Shown here piece after piece: positions 63,796 to 64,000 of a stretch of DNA of 64,000 bases. The DNA is taken from assembly GCF_014839805.1 (NCBI RefSeq), contig NC_051116.1:3224001-3288000 (forward strand), read 5' to 3'. The number at the start of each line of letters is the position of its first letter. Position 1 is the first letter of the stretch. Origin of the DNA: Manduca sexta (taxonomy: Eukaryota > Arthropoda > Insecta > Lepidoptera > Sphingidae). The notes under the pieces are model-generated. The model was given only the letters and a program-made list of their open reading frames with translations, did not search any database and was not told the DNA's origin. The position numbers and the translations under genes were made by a program.

Positions 63796-64000
63796 CATTC
63801 AGATAGTATTACTAGATAGTTTCATCTCTGTACGATGCGTACCATATCTTTATGATAGAATGATATTATTTTTTATGAGAATGATAGAAAGTCCTTTTTT
63901 GATAGAATATTGACATATTGAAATATTATGATAATGAGTACGCGCGGAATTGATGCCCGAATGCGAACTGACTGGACAATGTTATACTATGATAATTCAA

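Overview
This window reads as AT-rich, non-coding nuclear DNA from a moth or butterfly (Lepidoptera; species not determinable). The evidence is the repeat content: tRNA-derived SINEs with A- and B-box heads, two A-tailed SINE-like families that share a structured head and a 3' stem-loop, hAT-type MITEs with 8-bp target duplications, and degraded LINE open frames of the kind that dominate lepidopteran intergenic and intronic DNA. No intact host protein gene, rRNA, functional tRNA or CRISPR array is supported. Nothing in it looks prokaryotic.

Coding remains. The only substantial coding region is a 5'-truncated Jockey/CR1-group LINE reverse transcriptase (842-2681, +), complete from the start of the RT domain to the stop and broken by one frameshift in a run of nine A. 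Three shorter LINE ORF2 C-terminal remnants lie at 15151-15330 (-, R1-like), 34750-35010 (+) and 56462-56740 (-). Weak candidates for host exons or promoters are at 12474-12722, 22635-22790, 30028-30136 and 35974-36170; all are speculative.

Repeat families. Names are local to this report. Family A (about 295 bp) and family B (about 250 bp) begin with the same TGGTGGTAGG head and end with a stem-loop whose loop reads TTACCATCAG, followed by an A-rich tail; each has more than fifteen copies or fragments. Families C, D and E are tRNA-derived SINEs; E has a (ATT)n tail and two copies keep 15-bp target duplications. Families F, G, H, J, K, L and M are other interspersed repeats or MITE-like units. 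Family N is a hAT-type MITE with four copies. A further hAT-type MITE sits inside a degenerate tandem array at 3169-3752.

Layout. 1-5 kb: repeat M, the LINE pseudogene, hairpin G, the tandem array with its hAT insertion, a family N MITE, then B and A. 5-9 kb: a run of A, C, D and B copies. 9-20 kb: a perfect 42-bp inverted repeat, scattered SINEs, an R1-like LINE remnant. 20-33 kb: H, a long-armed MITE at 22.3 kb, nested A in F, many SINEs, a self-inserted F palindrome. 33-48 kb: sparse SINEs, a GC-rich patch with a splice-donor-like end at 36 kb, and a degenerate GTCACG array at 41.4-42.5 kb. 48-64 kb: an AT-rich block, a long-armed MITE at 50.4 kb, then alternating SINEs and LINE debris.

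There is no operon or pathway here. What the elements share is a history of nested insertion, and the most interesting structure is the conserved, covarying RNA-like stem-loop common to otherwise different SINE-like families.
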